64,000 bases of DNA from Allolobophora icterica (lineage: Eukaryota; Annelida; Clitellata; Crassiclitellata; Lumbricidae), in contig OY744607.1 in assembly GCA_963556255.1 (NCBI GenBank), positions 4,352,458-4,416,457 on the forward strand. The letters are read 5' to 3'. A model generated the notes under the pieces. That model was not told the DNA's origin and searched no databases. It was given only the letters and a program-made list of their open reading frames with translations. Positions 1-9,292 of this stretch are shown one piece after another (positions within the stretch are counted from its first letter, which is position 1; each line of letters opens with the position of its first letter). A program made the translations under genes and the position numbers.

Positions 1-296
1 TAAATATTATTGTTGATCTAAACTGAGTTATTATACGGTAACTGGTTTCCATTACGTTCGCGAGTTTGGCGCTGTCAAGGTTTTAGTAAAAGTTCGTGAC
101 TTAACGTGACCCATGATTTAAGTCGTTTTTCTTGTAACTTGACTTTTAAACTGACAAATCTTAAAAGTTCCTGTACATCTTTAAATCAAAGAACCAGCGT
201 ACTCAATTAGTTTTTGTTTATAACTCTTATTTTTGTCAAAATGTTGAGCGTGTATGATTGATAATTGAGCGATATCAAAAGGAATTACAGTTAATT
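1..296. other. no gene recognised
   Basis: AT-rich sequence with no supported coding region. If the transposon to its right has a left terminal inverted repeat, it may lie here or upstream of the window. I found no sequence here matching the candidate right end near 2396. Confidence 0.5.
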
Positions 297-354
297 TAGC
301 ATGTGGCTCGGTTTATATGACCGTGTAGATTAACCGAGCCTCTTCGCATCAGAT

Positions 355-377
355 AAACCGAGCCATTGGCTCGGTTT
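355..377. repeat. subterminal hairpin AAACCGAGCC
   Basis: A perfect inverted repeat: arms AAACCGAGCC (355-364) and GGCTCGGTTT (368-377) around a 3-nt loop. Further copies of the half-site lie at 305-315 and 331-340. It probably serves as a transposase binding site for the surrounding element. Confidence 0.75.
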
Positions 378-589
378 TTATTAATTCTAATTTCGTCATA
401 GCTTCTCACTGTTTTGGTTTTAGCAGGCCTTAAAATAGGATTTTTCAATCCTTAATCTTGCTATTCGCTTGTCGTCAAGTATTATTAATAAACAGGTTTG
501 ACTTTGAAGTCATGTTTTAGCATGAATTCGACTTATTATTTAATATAAATGAACATGTTTGCAGATTTTCAAGTTGTACGGGTTTCATT

Positions 590-1627
590 ATGGGAAGATA
601 CATTCTAACGTCTAGACACAGCAAAAATAAGTCAAACAATAGGCCTGTTGTAAGACGTGGTGCTAACCGTTTGACTGACAATGTAGGCCTATATAGGCGT
701 ACTGAGAAGAATCCACCTTTGAAAATAGCACATACACGTGTTGGTGCAAGTCACATGGGAACAAAGTTGAACAGATGGTCTCTTGAAAATATGCTGGCTG
801 CCATAGATGAATACAAGAATAAAACGAAATCTTGTGATGACCATGAACATCGTGGATTGAGAGCAATTGCACGTGCGTGGTCTGTACCTTATGAAACATT
901 TAGAAAGCGTGTGACACATTCCCTGTCCCATTTATCTCTTTCGGGTAGTCCAACAGTTTTACCAAAAGATGCAGAAGAAGAACTATCAAGACACATAAGT
1001 CTGCTGGCTTCAGTAGGTTTTCCATGTACTAGAGCTGATGTTCGAAATTTAGCTACAACCACATCGGACTTAGAGATTTTCCAAGCTGCTGTCTATGAAA
1101 CACAGTTGATTCCATCCACAAGTCAGCCTACATCAGGTGACTGTGCTGACCTACCTGCTACAACCACATCGGACTTAGAGATTTTCCAAGCTGCTGTCTA
1201 TGAAACACAGTTGATTCCATCCACAAGTCAGCCTACATCAGGTGACTGTGCTGACCTACCTGCTACAACCACATCGGACTTAGAGATTTTCCAAGCTGCT
1301 GTCTATGAAACACAGTTGATTCCATCCACAAGTCAGCCTACATCAGGTGACTGTGCTGACCTACCTGCTACAACCACATCGGACTTAGAGATTTTCCAAG
1401 CTGCTGTCTATGAAACACAGTTGATTCCATCCACAATTATATCAGATAATGGTGTTTTGACATTTGCACAATTACTGCCAGTTCCTCACAGAGAAAGACC
1501 TCTTATTAAAAGACCACGTGTTAAACCACCTTCTTATGAACTCACAAGTTTAGAAACTTTGAAGCACGTGTCTAGCAAAGTAACAACCAGGAAAGGAAAA
1601 AGCATCAAAAAGAAAACCACTGCATGA
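590..1627 (+). pseudogene. pogo-like transposase N-terminal region with internal tandem repeats
   Basis: A 345-codon frame opening at an ATG. Residues 61-108 look like a psq-type helix-turn-helix (RGLRAIARAWSVPYETFRKR), and residues 119-154 like a CENP-B/Tigger-type second HTH (PTVLPKDAEEELSRHISLLA, then GFPCTRADVRNL). Pogo-superfamily transposases use this paired DNA-binding module to bind element ends in the nucleus. The DDE catalytic domain that should follow is absent. Its place is taken by three full and one partial copy of a 35-residue repeat (155-282). The end of the frame, from about residue 331, appears out of frame: shifting one base near 1580-1595 gives KASKRKPLHDADQLV and continues into the downstream PHD finger. 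A pogo ancestry is a confident inference; loss of transposase activity is very likely. Confidence 0.65.
1052..1435 (+). repeat. 105-bp in-frame tandem repeat, 3.66 copies
   Basis: Units start at 1052, 1157, 1262 and 1367; the last is cut at 1435. Copies are essentially identical, so the expansion is recent. The unit is 35 codons, so the frame is kept. Each repeat begins ATTTSDLEIFQAAVYETQ. Confidence 0.95.
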
Positions 1628-1652
1628 TGCCGACCAGCTTGTCAAGAAAAAC

Positions 1653-1916
1653 GTGTGTCAGAAAAAGAAGAGCAAAAAGAAAATTGAAGCAGGAAATAAA
1701 GATGCAGATAACAATAAATCTTCAGATACTGACAATAGGCCTACACCATGTGCTTTCTGTCAGTGGATTTATGGAGACATTTCGGACCCACTAATTGAAG
1801 ATAACTGGGAAATGTGCATAAACTGCAGCAAGTGGTACCATCACACATGTGCTTCTGTATGTGGGAAGTTTAGAGCTGGTTCATTTACTTGTGATAATAA
1901 CTGTAGGCCTATCTAA
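1653..1916 (+). pseudogene. PHD-finger C-terminus of the same transposase gene
   Basis: This frame has no ATG at its start, so it is read as the continuation of the upstream transposase after a one-base shift. The open frame extends back to about 1585. After a Lys-rich linker it shows a C4-H-C3 zinc-binding pattern: CAFC, then CINC, then an H-x2-C pair in WYHHTC, then CDNNC, starting at 1749 and ending at 1904, with a stop at 1914-1916. PHD fingers usually bind histone H3 tails. Pogo-like proteins with a C-terminal PHD-like finger would direct the element to chromatin, but that role is inference. The frameshift could also be a sequencing error in an A/G-rich run. Confidence 0.6.
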
Positions 1917-2132
1917 TGAACGTTTCTACTACTTTTGAGAAACACTTCAGAAAGCCTTGGAAACTCCTTCAGCGTTATAATTAAAGTAACCTTTTTAGTG
2001 ACATCTTCAGGTTTTAGATGGACCCTAAATAATGTTCAATTTGTTTTGTTCAGTTAAAAGTAACTGCTAAGAAAAGTCAAGTCCTGATAAAAAGAAAAAG
2101 AAAATGTGCTAGTCATTCATGCTTTTTCTGGT

Positions 2133-2375
2133 AAAGCGAGCCTTGGCTCGCTTTATCTAAAATTCTGGCTCGCTATACCATATTGCCCTGGTAAACCGAG
2201 CCCATTCACCTGTGCTAGATAAGATGCATTTAGCTGGGTTTATATTACATTTGGCTCGGATTTCCTTAGTTTGTTAAGTGCAGGGATTGAGTACGATTGG
2301 AACTGCAGAGTTGCTTTTACATAGAGATTGGATTACTAGCGATTTTGGCCAGAATAAGTGGTATTGGCTCGGTTT
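2133..2375. repeat. right subterminal repeat cluster of the pogo-like element
   Basis: It contains a perfect hairpin AAAGCGAGCC / GGCTCGCTTT (2133-2142 and 2145-2154) and single sites near 2172, 2192, 2251 and 2366. These mirror the left cluster with a C-to-G variant in the core. Confidence 0.7.
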
Positions 2376-2396
2376 TGCTGAAATCACCCTACTGTG

Positions 2397-3849
2397 CAGC
2401 GTGAATTATCTGATGGGGCCACAAACGCCGAATGCGTCGACATCGATCGCCTAGTGTTATTGCGCTACAAAAACGGAGTAGGCATTCCAACGGAGGTCCT
2501 GCTCTTTGTTATCGCACAGTTGTAAATGTAATGTAAATGTAAATCTCCGAAATTTCTCAGCGCCACACAAAAGCGGCGTCAGAGAGACCAGCTTAAAAAC
2601 CGGCGCTATATCAAATTACGTCCGCAATAGCCTTGTCCGTTCCGTTGCCAGGTCAGAGTCAGTCCGGGGAGGTCAAGCCGAGAAGACAGCAGAGTGCAAC
2701 GGTGGTAATCGGTGATTGTGGTTGTGTGGTGGCGCAGAATTGGAATCAGGATAGGATAGCTTGAAGAGTTAGGTTTTCAGTCGTGAGTGGAAAGCAGCGG
2801 AGGACAGTGTAGGCCTAAGTAAGGTACAAATCGAGAATCCCGAACTTAACAGATAAAAATTCTTCTATAATCGTTCACTTGAAACTACTTCGACGTCTGT
2901 CATGACGACAACAACATCGACAGTAACAACAATAGCAACAGCTTCACAGTTTTACGATAGTTTATGTGCTATGGCGACAAGCAGCCGATTACGTCATAGG
3001 ATCGCATTCTTGACCTCCCATAACAGATACTTATACGGTCGCGCTTAAGACAACTAAAGTTTTTTCCGAGGCCACTCGACGCTAGCGCCATCTGGCCGTT
3101 GCATTCCACTTGTCAGCGCGTGACACTGCTGTTGACCCCCGTCCACTCGGCTTTTACTTCATGCCGACCTAGAACACACTTCAACCACGATTCCCTGAAA
3201 CTGTCGCAGTCGACCAGAGAATAGATGGCGTCACTTAATATAAACAGCCTGCGCGTTTCAAACCATTTTGACCCGAACTCGATCAATCTCTCCCTCCAAG
3301 CTGCAGGGTGTAGGCTGAGCGTTCATTTCATCACAGGCTTGCGAAACTTTTTAAAACGTTTAAACGAATTTATTGAGGTTGTAAATTGTTTAAACATTCC
3401 TTTAAACGCAAATGCGGTCAGGAACGTTTAGTAACTACTGTCCCACTCATCTACTTTGTTGATATTAAAGTGTATAGCGTATAAGCACAGTTATAGTAAT
3501 TAAATGTACGCTTTTAAAAGATCAATAAAATATTAAGAACCGACAGATTACCCAAGAAATTTTAGTTTTTAACGATAGGAAAACCAATTTTGTGTCTTTC
3601 AAATTTCTTTTGTGTAGTTTTCTACACGCTTAAACGAAAGGTTTGTTGTAAACGTCATAAATGACGTTTCCCGTTTAGGCCTATTATAAATAGAGAACGT
3701 CATTTCCCATAATAATCATTAGGGAAAAGTAGAGGCCTACTAAGTTTGTACTGTACAGCAGCTCCAGGGGTCACGTGTATGACGTTTTGGCCATTATTAT
3801 TATTACGAACATTTTTAACGCGCGCAAAGTCACACAGAAATGCAAATCT
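2397..3849. other. no gene recognised; one dispersed repeat
   Basis: No supported coding region. The stretch around 2538-2612 (motif CGCCACACAAAAGC, then GAGACCAGCTTA, then GGCGCTATAT) recurs in diverged form at 50388-50456, so it is a dispersed repeat. Confidence 0.5.
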
Positions 3850-4049
3850 TCAACCACCAGGTGAAGAGCAATTAGATATCCAGATGTTTGAAAGCCAGTG
3901 AGAAGTAGTGAGTTTTGAGGCGTTTCTTGAAGGAAGAATAAGAGGTCGAGCAACGGATAAACATTGGTAGTCGGTAAATTCCATTCCTTGGGGGCTGCAA
4001 CACGAAATGCACGAGAGCCCATGGCAGAGCCACATCTAGGCTCAACCAT
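3850..4049 (-). pseudogene. LINE (L2/CR1-like) reverse transcriptase C-terminal fragment
   Basis: On the minus strand the translation reads MGSRAFRVAAPKEWN and, in another frame, SFKKRLKTHYFSLAF. This is the well-known end of L2/CR1-clade reverse transcriptases (a tyG-RAFsvaaP-LWN block, then FKkrLKThLF). At least one frameshift separates the two blocks, so this is a dead 5'-truncated copy. Confidence 0.65.
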
Positions 4050-4680
4050 CTAGGCCATGTTAACTTTGCGAATAAATATTAAATAATTTTATGTTTCCAT
4101 TGTCAAGAAGTTTGCGTGTGTACGCGGTTCTACGAATGCGTGTTAAGTAATACAATTCTTTGCCTGCCTTCGTCCTTTGTAACCCTGACAGCCACGTTAA
4201 TTGACTGGGACCACAGCAGGTCCACAATGGGCCACGCGTGGCTAAGATTTTAGGTCAACAGGGACCTAGGAACGTACGTGGCTCTAAGGGAGACATCTGT
4301 CTGGTTTTGCTTGCGGTACAAAGTTCACTGGTCTTCCGAGTAATACGCCTGTTGGTAGTGTTGGCTGGCTCTTTCGAGGGTGGCCCGGTAGTCGACTTGA
4401 TCTTGTCCACCGTCTCTCGTCTTCAGAAGGTCGTTGTGCCGTTTCAATTCTCGGCTAAACTGAGACGATTTCAAGGCGTACCTAAACCACAGGTTGAAGA
4501 AATGTTACCATCATATTCGTTTTTATTATTGATCATGTACTGGTTGACAAACCGCAACCGTTGACAAGTTACACTGATTGAAAGTTAGCATAAAGGAAAG
4601 AATAATACCGGCGGAAAAATCGATGTAAAATCTAAATCAGTGTTGTCGGTGATCACTGTTTAACATCCTGACGCAATGTT
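4050..4680. other. no gene recognised
   Basis: A 108-codon open frame (4238-4564) has no recognisable domain and no supporting signals. It is read as chance. Confidence 0.45.
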
Positions 4681-5090
4681 GATAGTGTTAAAAATAATGA
4701 CGTAATTTTCTTGGCGTTCAAAATATGACGTCGCGATATTATTGGTGTTCAAAATAATGCATGACGCAATATTTTTAGTTTTCAATATAATGATGGAATA
4801 TAATTTTGGTGCTCAGGACAATGACGCAATATGTTAATGTACAAAATAATGACGTAATATGTTTGTGTTCAAAATAATGACGTATTATTATTGATATACA
4901 AAATACAACGTATTTGTTATAAATAATGACGCAATATATTGGTGTTAAAAATAATGACGTATTATAATTATTATTGATGTACAAAATAATGACGTAATAT
5001 GTTTGTGTTAAAAATAATGACGCATTATTATTGATGTACAAAACATTGACGCGAAGTGCTGGTGTTCAAATAATGAAGCAATGTTATTGG
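4681..5090. repeat. degenerate minisatellite rich in TGACG(T/C)AAT
   Basis: About ten imperfect copies of a unit around TTCAAAATAATGACGTAAT with variable spacing. Each copy carries a TGACG(T/C)A core that resembles a CREB/ATF site. No coding content. Confidence 0.75.
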
Positions 5091-5170
5091 CGTTTCTGAC
5101 TACTATAAAACAGGCCATAAAAGTAGAACTTCAGGCCGACTTCACACAAGCGAAGTCTGTACTTAGGGCT

Positions 5171-5210
5171 AATATTACCCATTCCTATTACAATAGGAAT
5201 GGGTAATATT
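5171..5210. repeat. perfect 19-bp inverted repeat
   Basis: Arms AATATTACCCATTCCTATT (5171-5189) and its exact complement (5192-5210) flank a 2-nt centre. It could extrude as a cruciform or be the relic of a small inverted-repeat element. No flanking duplication was recognised. Confidence 0.9.
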
Positions 5211-5349
5211 GAATTGACTCGTTAGGCGCCCAAGTGGCTGTCACTCGCGGTGTCTACAAAGACTTGTTTTCGCGATGTTTATAGGTCTTTCTGGGGTCAT
5301 TTTTTTGGGGAAACTTGCCAACTTTTGGATACTATTCGGGGCCTGACCC

Positions 5350-5614
5350 CCCCTCTCGCAGCACTGGTGGTTATGATCTTCGTACCAGATCACATGACAT
5401 CTCCCTGCCGCTCAAAGATGACCGCAACTATATAGCTCGCATCCTTTATAAGAATGCTTACTGACAACTTTCTGGACCAATCCCCGTAGGCTACTCTTGG
5501 TCCCAGAATTATCCTCCATAGTCTATAGCTCGTCTAAGTTGCGTCTGTGTCGGCTTAATGTATTGAATAAACGAATTTGATTGATTGATTGATTGACTGA
5601 TTGATTGATTGAAT
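5350..5614 (+). mobile_element. LINE 3' end with TTGA tail
   Basis: A short frame starting near 5370 reads GYDLRTRSHDISLP, then NYIARILYKNAY and a stop. This resembles the C-terminus of CR1-type LINE polyproteins. The 3' UTR has AATAAA near 5567 and ends in a (TTGA)n tail to 5614. Confidence 0.55.
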
Positions 5615-5829
5615 ACCACTTAGGACGATGAGGTATATGGAGGTATGTACCATTTTGGTTGTGGTCCTCTGATTCTTTCGAGTTCCTCCTGTCGTTTGAT
5701 TTCGAGAATATGCTCCTCTTCGATCCTCAGTCGATCAAGTCGAAGTTGAGTTAAAGTTGATTCGAACGGAGATGACAGGAGAACCTTCTGATGTGAACCT
5801 TCGAGGAAATATGAAAACATCTGTGAGGG

Positions 5830-6250
5830 TCAAGGTCAAGATAAATGCGTGCATAAGGTAAGGCAATGTATGGTAAAGTTAATGCAAGTTCAAGTATGGT
5901 ATTGTATGGTAAGGTAAAGTATAAATGCAAAGTATGGTATGGTAAAGTAAAGGCAACGAAAGTAAGGACAAGTTAATGTAAGTCGAAGTATGGTATTGTA
6001 AAGTAAAGGCAACGAAAGTAAGGCCAAGTTAATGTAAGTCGAAGTATGGCATGGTAAAGTAAAGGCAAATGAAAGTTAGGTAAAGTTAATGCAAGTCAAA
6101 GTATGTTATAGTAAGATAAGGTAAAGTAAAGGCGTCAAAGTATGGTATGGTAAAGTAGGAAAAAGTAAGGCAAGTGAAAGGATGGTATGGTAGGTAAAGT
6201 AAGACAAATCAAAGTATGGTAAGGTAAGGTGAAGTAAGAAGCTGTAAAGT
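5830..6250. repeat. degenerate AAGGTAAAGT-type minisatellite
   Basis: Irregular tandem copies of words such as AAGTATGGTATGGTAAAGTA. There is no open frame of note. Confidence 0.7.
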
Positions 6251-6911
6251 AAGATGAACTTTCAACTTTACATAGAATACCGTTGTCTGGGCTCTATGAG
6301 TGTGCGAGAGCCCGCAAGTGGTGACTCAATTAAGTACATTATTATTGGCTACATAAACACACTGTCTGTTCTCCACCGCCACTTGTACCCGCGTAGGCAC
6401 CGTTTTAGGGGAGGGGTAATTAAAAGGCGTTGTATTAAGTGTCTGGTTGTACATGGATATGAGCACTTCAGCTAAAGTAATTAGCACGTCAAAGTATTTG
6501 AAAAGGCAAAGTTACGGTAAGGTTTATGGTAATAATATAAAGAATCTTATAACATTAACATTGGCGTAGTACACGAATGTAATGTAACAGAATATTTATA
6601 TAGCGCCAACCAGGCACCTCCCAAAAGTGCATATATCTAACTGACATAACTATAACATGTGCATCCCAGTTAAACAGAAAATGTACGTTGAGCGGAGTTA
6701 TTGGAAGCAGTACAATGGCATTACGAAGATTTGTGTATGTATGTACAGAGGCGTCTACACCATAGAAACCTTGGAGCAAATGCTCCATCCTAGAAATGGG
6801 GGGGAGATCTGTCAGTGTGTGTGCCACCATTTTAGGGGGAAGGGACGGGAAGGGGGAAGAAGAGGTGAAAAGGGTCGTTGCTTCAATGACGTAGGGGGGG
6901 ATAGACGCCCC

Positions 6912-6964
6912 TGTGTATGTATGTCTGTATGTCTGTATGTATGTATGCATGTATGTATGTATTT
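6912..6964. repeat. (TATG)n-like microsatellite
   Basis: Imperfect TATGTATG repeats next to the LINE 3' end that follows. Confidence 0.8.
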
Positions 6965-6977
6965 AGTCATTCATTCA

Positions 6978-7250
6978 TTCATATGGAGAATTTATATAGC
7001 GCCTCTTCAAGGTTATCTATTCAGAAGCACTCCCGACCCAACCCCGGCTGAAGAGTACAGTCTTGAGATTTGAATAAAATGTGGCGGAATGGGTGCTTGG
7101 GACCAAGCGAAGCGCTACAGGGAGCCCATTCCAGATTGCAGGGCCAGCGATGGAAAAATCACGGCGTTGCCTAAGGGCGGTCCGTGAGCGGGGAACTAGA
7201 AGCTCAGCCTGCTTCGAAGAGCGCCGGGAACCACGGCGCTGGATGTTATT
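6978..7250 (-). mobile_element. LINE reverse transcriptase C-terminus with 3' hairpin
   Basis: Read on the minus strand, 7250 downward encodes LLVPRSRT, then FSIAGPAIWNGLP, then FYSNLKTVLFSRG. This is the L2/CR1-type reverse transcriptase end. It is followed by a GGGAGTGCTTCTGAATAG...GAGGCGCTATATAAAT 3' hairpin at 6985-7030. The copy is 5'-truncated and belongs to the same family as 57858-58533. Confidence 0.7.
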
Positions 7251-7435
7251 TATATAGGTATGTATGAGTATATTTATGCATGTACGTAACTACGTATATA
7301 TATAGGTAGGCCTATGTCGTGTTGGTTATGGACCGCAGAAAGCAGCTGCGACGTGTGCTGATACAGGACCATACAGGATATTGAAGACCTTCCACGTACG
7401 TCCAGAGGTGAAGCCAGGTCAACATACGTACACAC

Positions 7436-7538
<103 letters not shown>

Positions 7539-7539
7539 G

Positions 7540-8660
7540 GTGAGCTGACCTGGTCGGCTGTCGTCGTGTGCGGAGGATGGACAGATGCGGTCGAACGAAC
7601 TGTTGGATGCGGAGCTTGGCGAAGACAGTCCACTCCCAGATCGCCCGCACCGATGACCACCGGGTCGTGACCTCTGTTGACCCTGTCCAGTATTTATATG
7701 GCGCACGCATGAGACGCCAGGATCGACGACGGAAGTGGCAGGGGGTAGACGGGAACCGGATGCTGAGGCGGCGGCGCTCAGAGTCCAGGGAAAGTAAATT
7801 CGCGAGAGGTCCTTCTGCGGTCGACGGGAGGAGTTCGAGGTTAAGTTGTCGGAAGGGAGTGGCACTTCGTCGTCGTTGGCAGCCAGTTCGGAACTGGTGT
7901 GCAACGATTGCAGGCACCAGTGAGGATGTTGGACGCTCTGAGGATCCGATCCTCTTTCGATTCCTCCTGCTCTTGTTCCTAATCCTCCGCTGCCGCCTTC
8001 CTTTGTCCCTGATCCTCCTAGTGCTCCCGATCCTCTTTTTCCGGGTCTGGTTTTTCCTTTTCGAAGGTCCGTGTGATCCTCGGGCGACGATGAAGTGAGG
8101 TACGGATTGGATCCAGCTGGTTGATCCCGCATGGTTTCTGCGCCGATGACGTAGGCCGATGACGTAGTGAGAGGAATCCCTCTGGCGAATGATCCGAGCG
8201 AAAAGCCACCTGCCGAGCGTTGCATACTAGAAGCTCACACCAACCGCGTCACCGCCATGGACCGTTCTGCTCCACTGACCTGCAGTTAAATCAATTAAAC
8301 ATGTCGTTAAATCTGTGAGTAAGACGAGATTAGAGATGCATTTCCCAGTACACTACCTTACCTGCCTGTTGATTTTGTTGTGACTGAGCGCAGATATGGC
8401 AAGAGGTTTTGGCGAGCATACATGCCCACGTAGAGAAAAAAACTTAAATTTATTTTATAGCAAATATGCAGATTACATGCAGTCTAACACAGTTGCAGAA
8501 TGTGACCATGGAAGACAAGTAGTATGCAGATGATTTGCACGTGATTTGAGCATGTGGAGTACCAGCTTGAAGCCTTTACGCTCACAGACAGGAAACCAGT
8601 ATAGAGAGCGAAGTTCGGGCGTGATATATATGTATGTATCAGAGCACTTGTCAGACGTCC
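7540..8660. other. GC-rich stretch with overlapping open frames, no confident gene
   Basis: Three minus-strand frames and one plus-strand frame stay open across about 7570-8225. None shows a recognisable domain, and an in-frame stop precedes the minus-strand ATG at 8225. A diverged host exon is possible but unproven. The rest holds nothing recognised. Confidence 0.35.
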
Positions 8661-8667
8661 TTTAAGT

Positions 8668-9004
8668 CAGTGGTTCCCAAACTTCTCTGGGTCGCGACCC
8701 ACTTGTGAATATCTTGGCAGTCTCGATACCCACTGTGTAAAATTAAGCATTGTGTACTAAAATTTGCTTCATAAATTGGTATCGAAATATGCGGATTTAC
8801 GTACAGCGCTTAGAAATTTAAATCATTAAAAGGAAACCTAACCTGTAAAAACAGTTTACAATTTATTGCCATCCAGCTAGTTATAGCCCAATCATAGGCA
8901 AATGTTGTAGCTGCAATAAAATGCTTATAAAAAAATTTGGCGACCCACTTGCCAGAACTTCGCGACCCACTTTTGGGTCGCGACCCACAGTTTGGGAAAC
9001 TCTG
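8668..9004. mobile_element. hAT-like non-autonomous element, 8-bp TSD CTTTAAGT
   Basis: The ends CAGTGGTTCCCAAACT and (complemented) CAGAGTTTCCCAAACT form imperfect terminal inverted repeats that continue into GGGTCGCGACCC at both ends. CTTTAAGT is duplicated exactly at 8660-8667 and 9005-9012. CAGTGGTTCCCAAAC is a classic hAT terminus. There is no transposase; a 69-codon frame inside is chance. Confidence 0.88.
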
Positions 9005-9012
9005 CTTTAAGT

Positions 9013-9292
9013 AACTCACAAGGGCGCTCTGGCACGGTTGCGCAGAAAATTATCACCTAACATAGTCTTCGGTATAGGGTCTCCTATCGAAAGTCCACAA
9101 CATAGCCTTGCAGCCTGGTGGTGCATAATCTAGTTAGAGGAAGCAGTGTGCATTCAGGGACACCACAGAGCATAGAGTTGCAGTAGTCCAGTCTCGTCAG
9201 AATGGGACCATGTATCAGGTCTTCTGCGATGCTGTATAATACCGAAGCTGATGTCTTGAGCATTTAGACAGTGGCGCTATAGAAGTTGTTAC
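9013..9292. other. possible LINE 3' UTR fragment, no gene
   Basis: The end of this stretch (GGCGCTATAGAAGTTGTTAC, 9272-9291) resembles the 3' end of the LINE family at 39640-39962. The 18-bp array starts directly after it. Confidence 0.35.

Larger units (their letters stand above)
297..2396 (+). mobile_element. pogo-like DNA transposon remnant with PHD finger
   Basis: This block has a transposase-like frame in the middle and clusters of the motif GGCTCGGTTTA and its complement on both sides (about 305-377 and 2133-2375). Clustered subterminal motifs around a transposase gene are typical of transposase binding sites. The reading frames show a psq/CENP-B-type helix-turn-helix N-terminus and a PHD-like zinc finger C-terminus, but no DDE catalytic domain. 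A candidate right end reads ...ATCACCCTACTG at about 2385-2396, whose complement starts CAGTAGGG, a plausible Tc1/mariner/pogo-style terminus. No matching left end was found, so the left boundary is uncertain. The copy cannot move on its own as it stands. Confidence 0.6.

Noticed and set aside
8810..9019. 69-codon minus-strand frame
   Set aside because: It lies inside a hAT-like MITE and ends across its terminal repeat.
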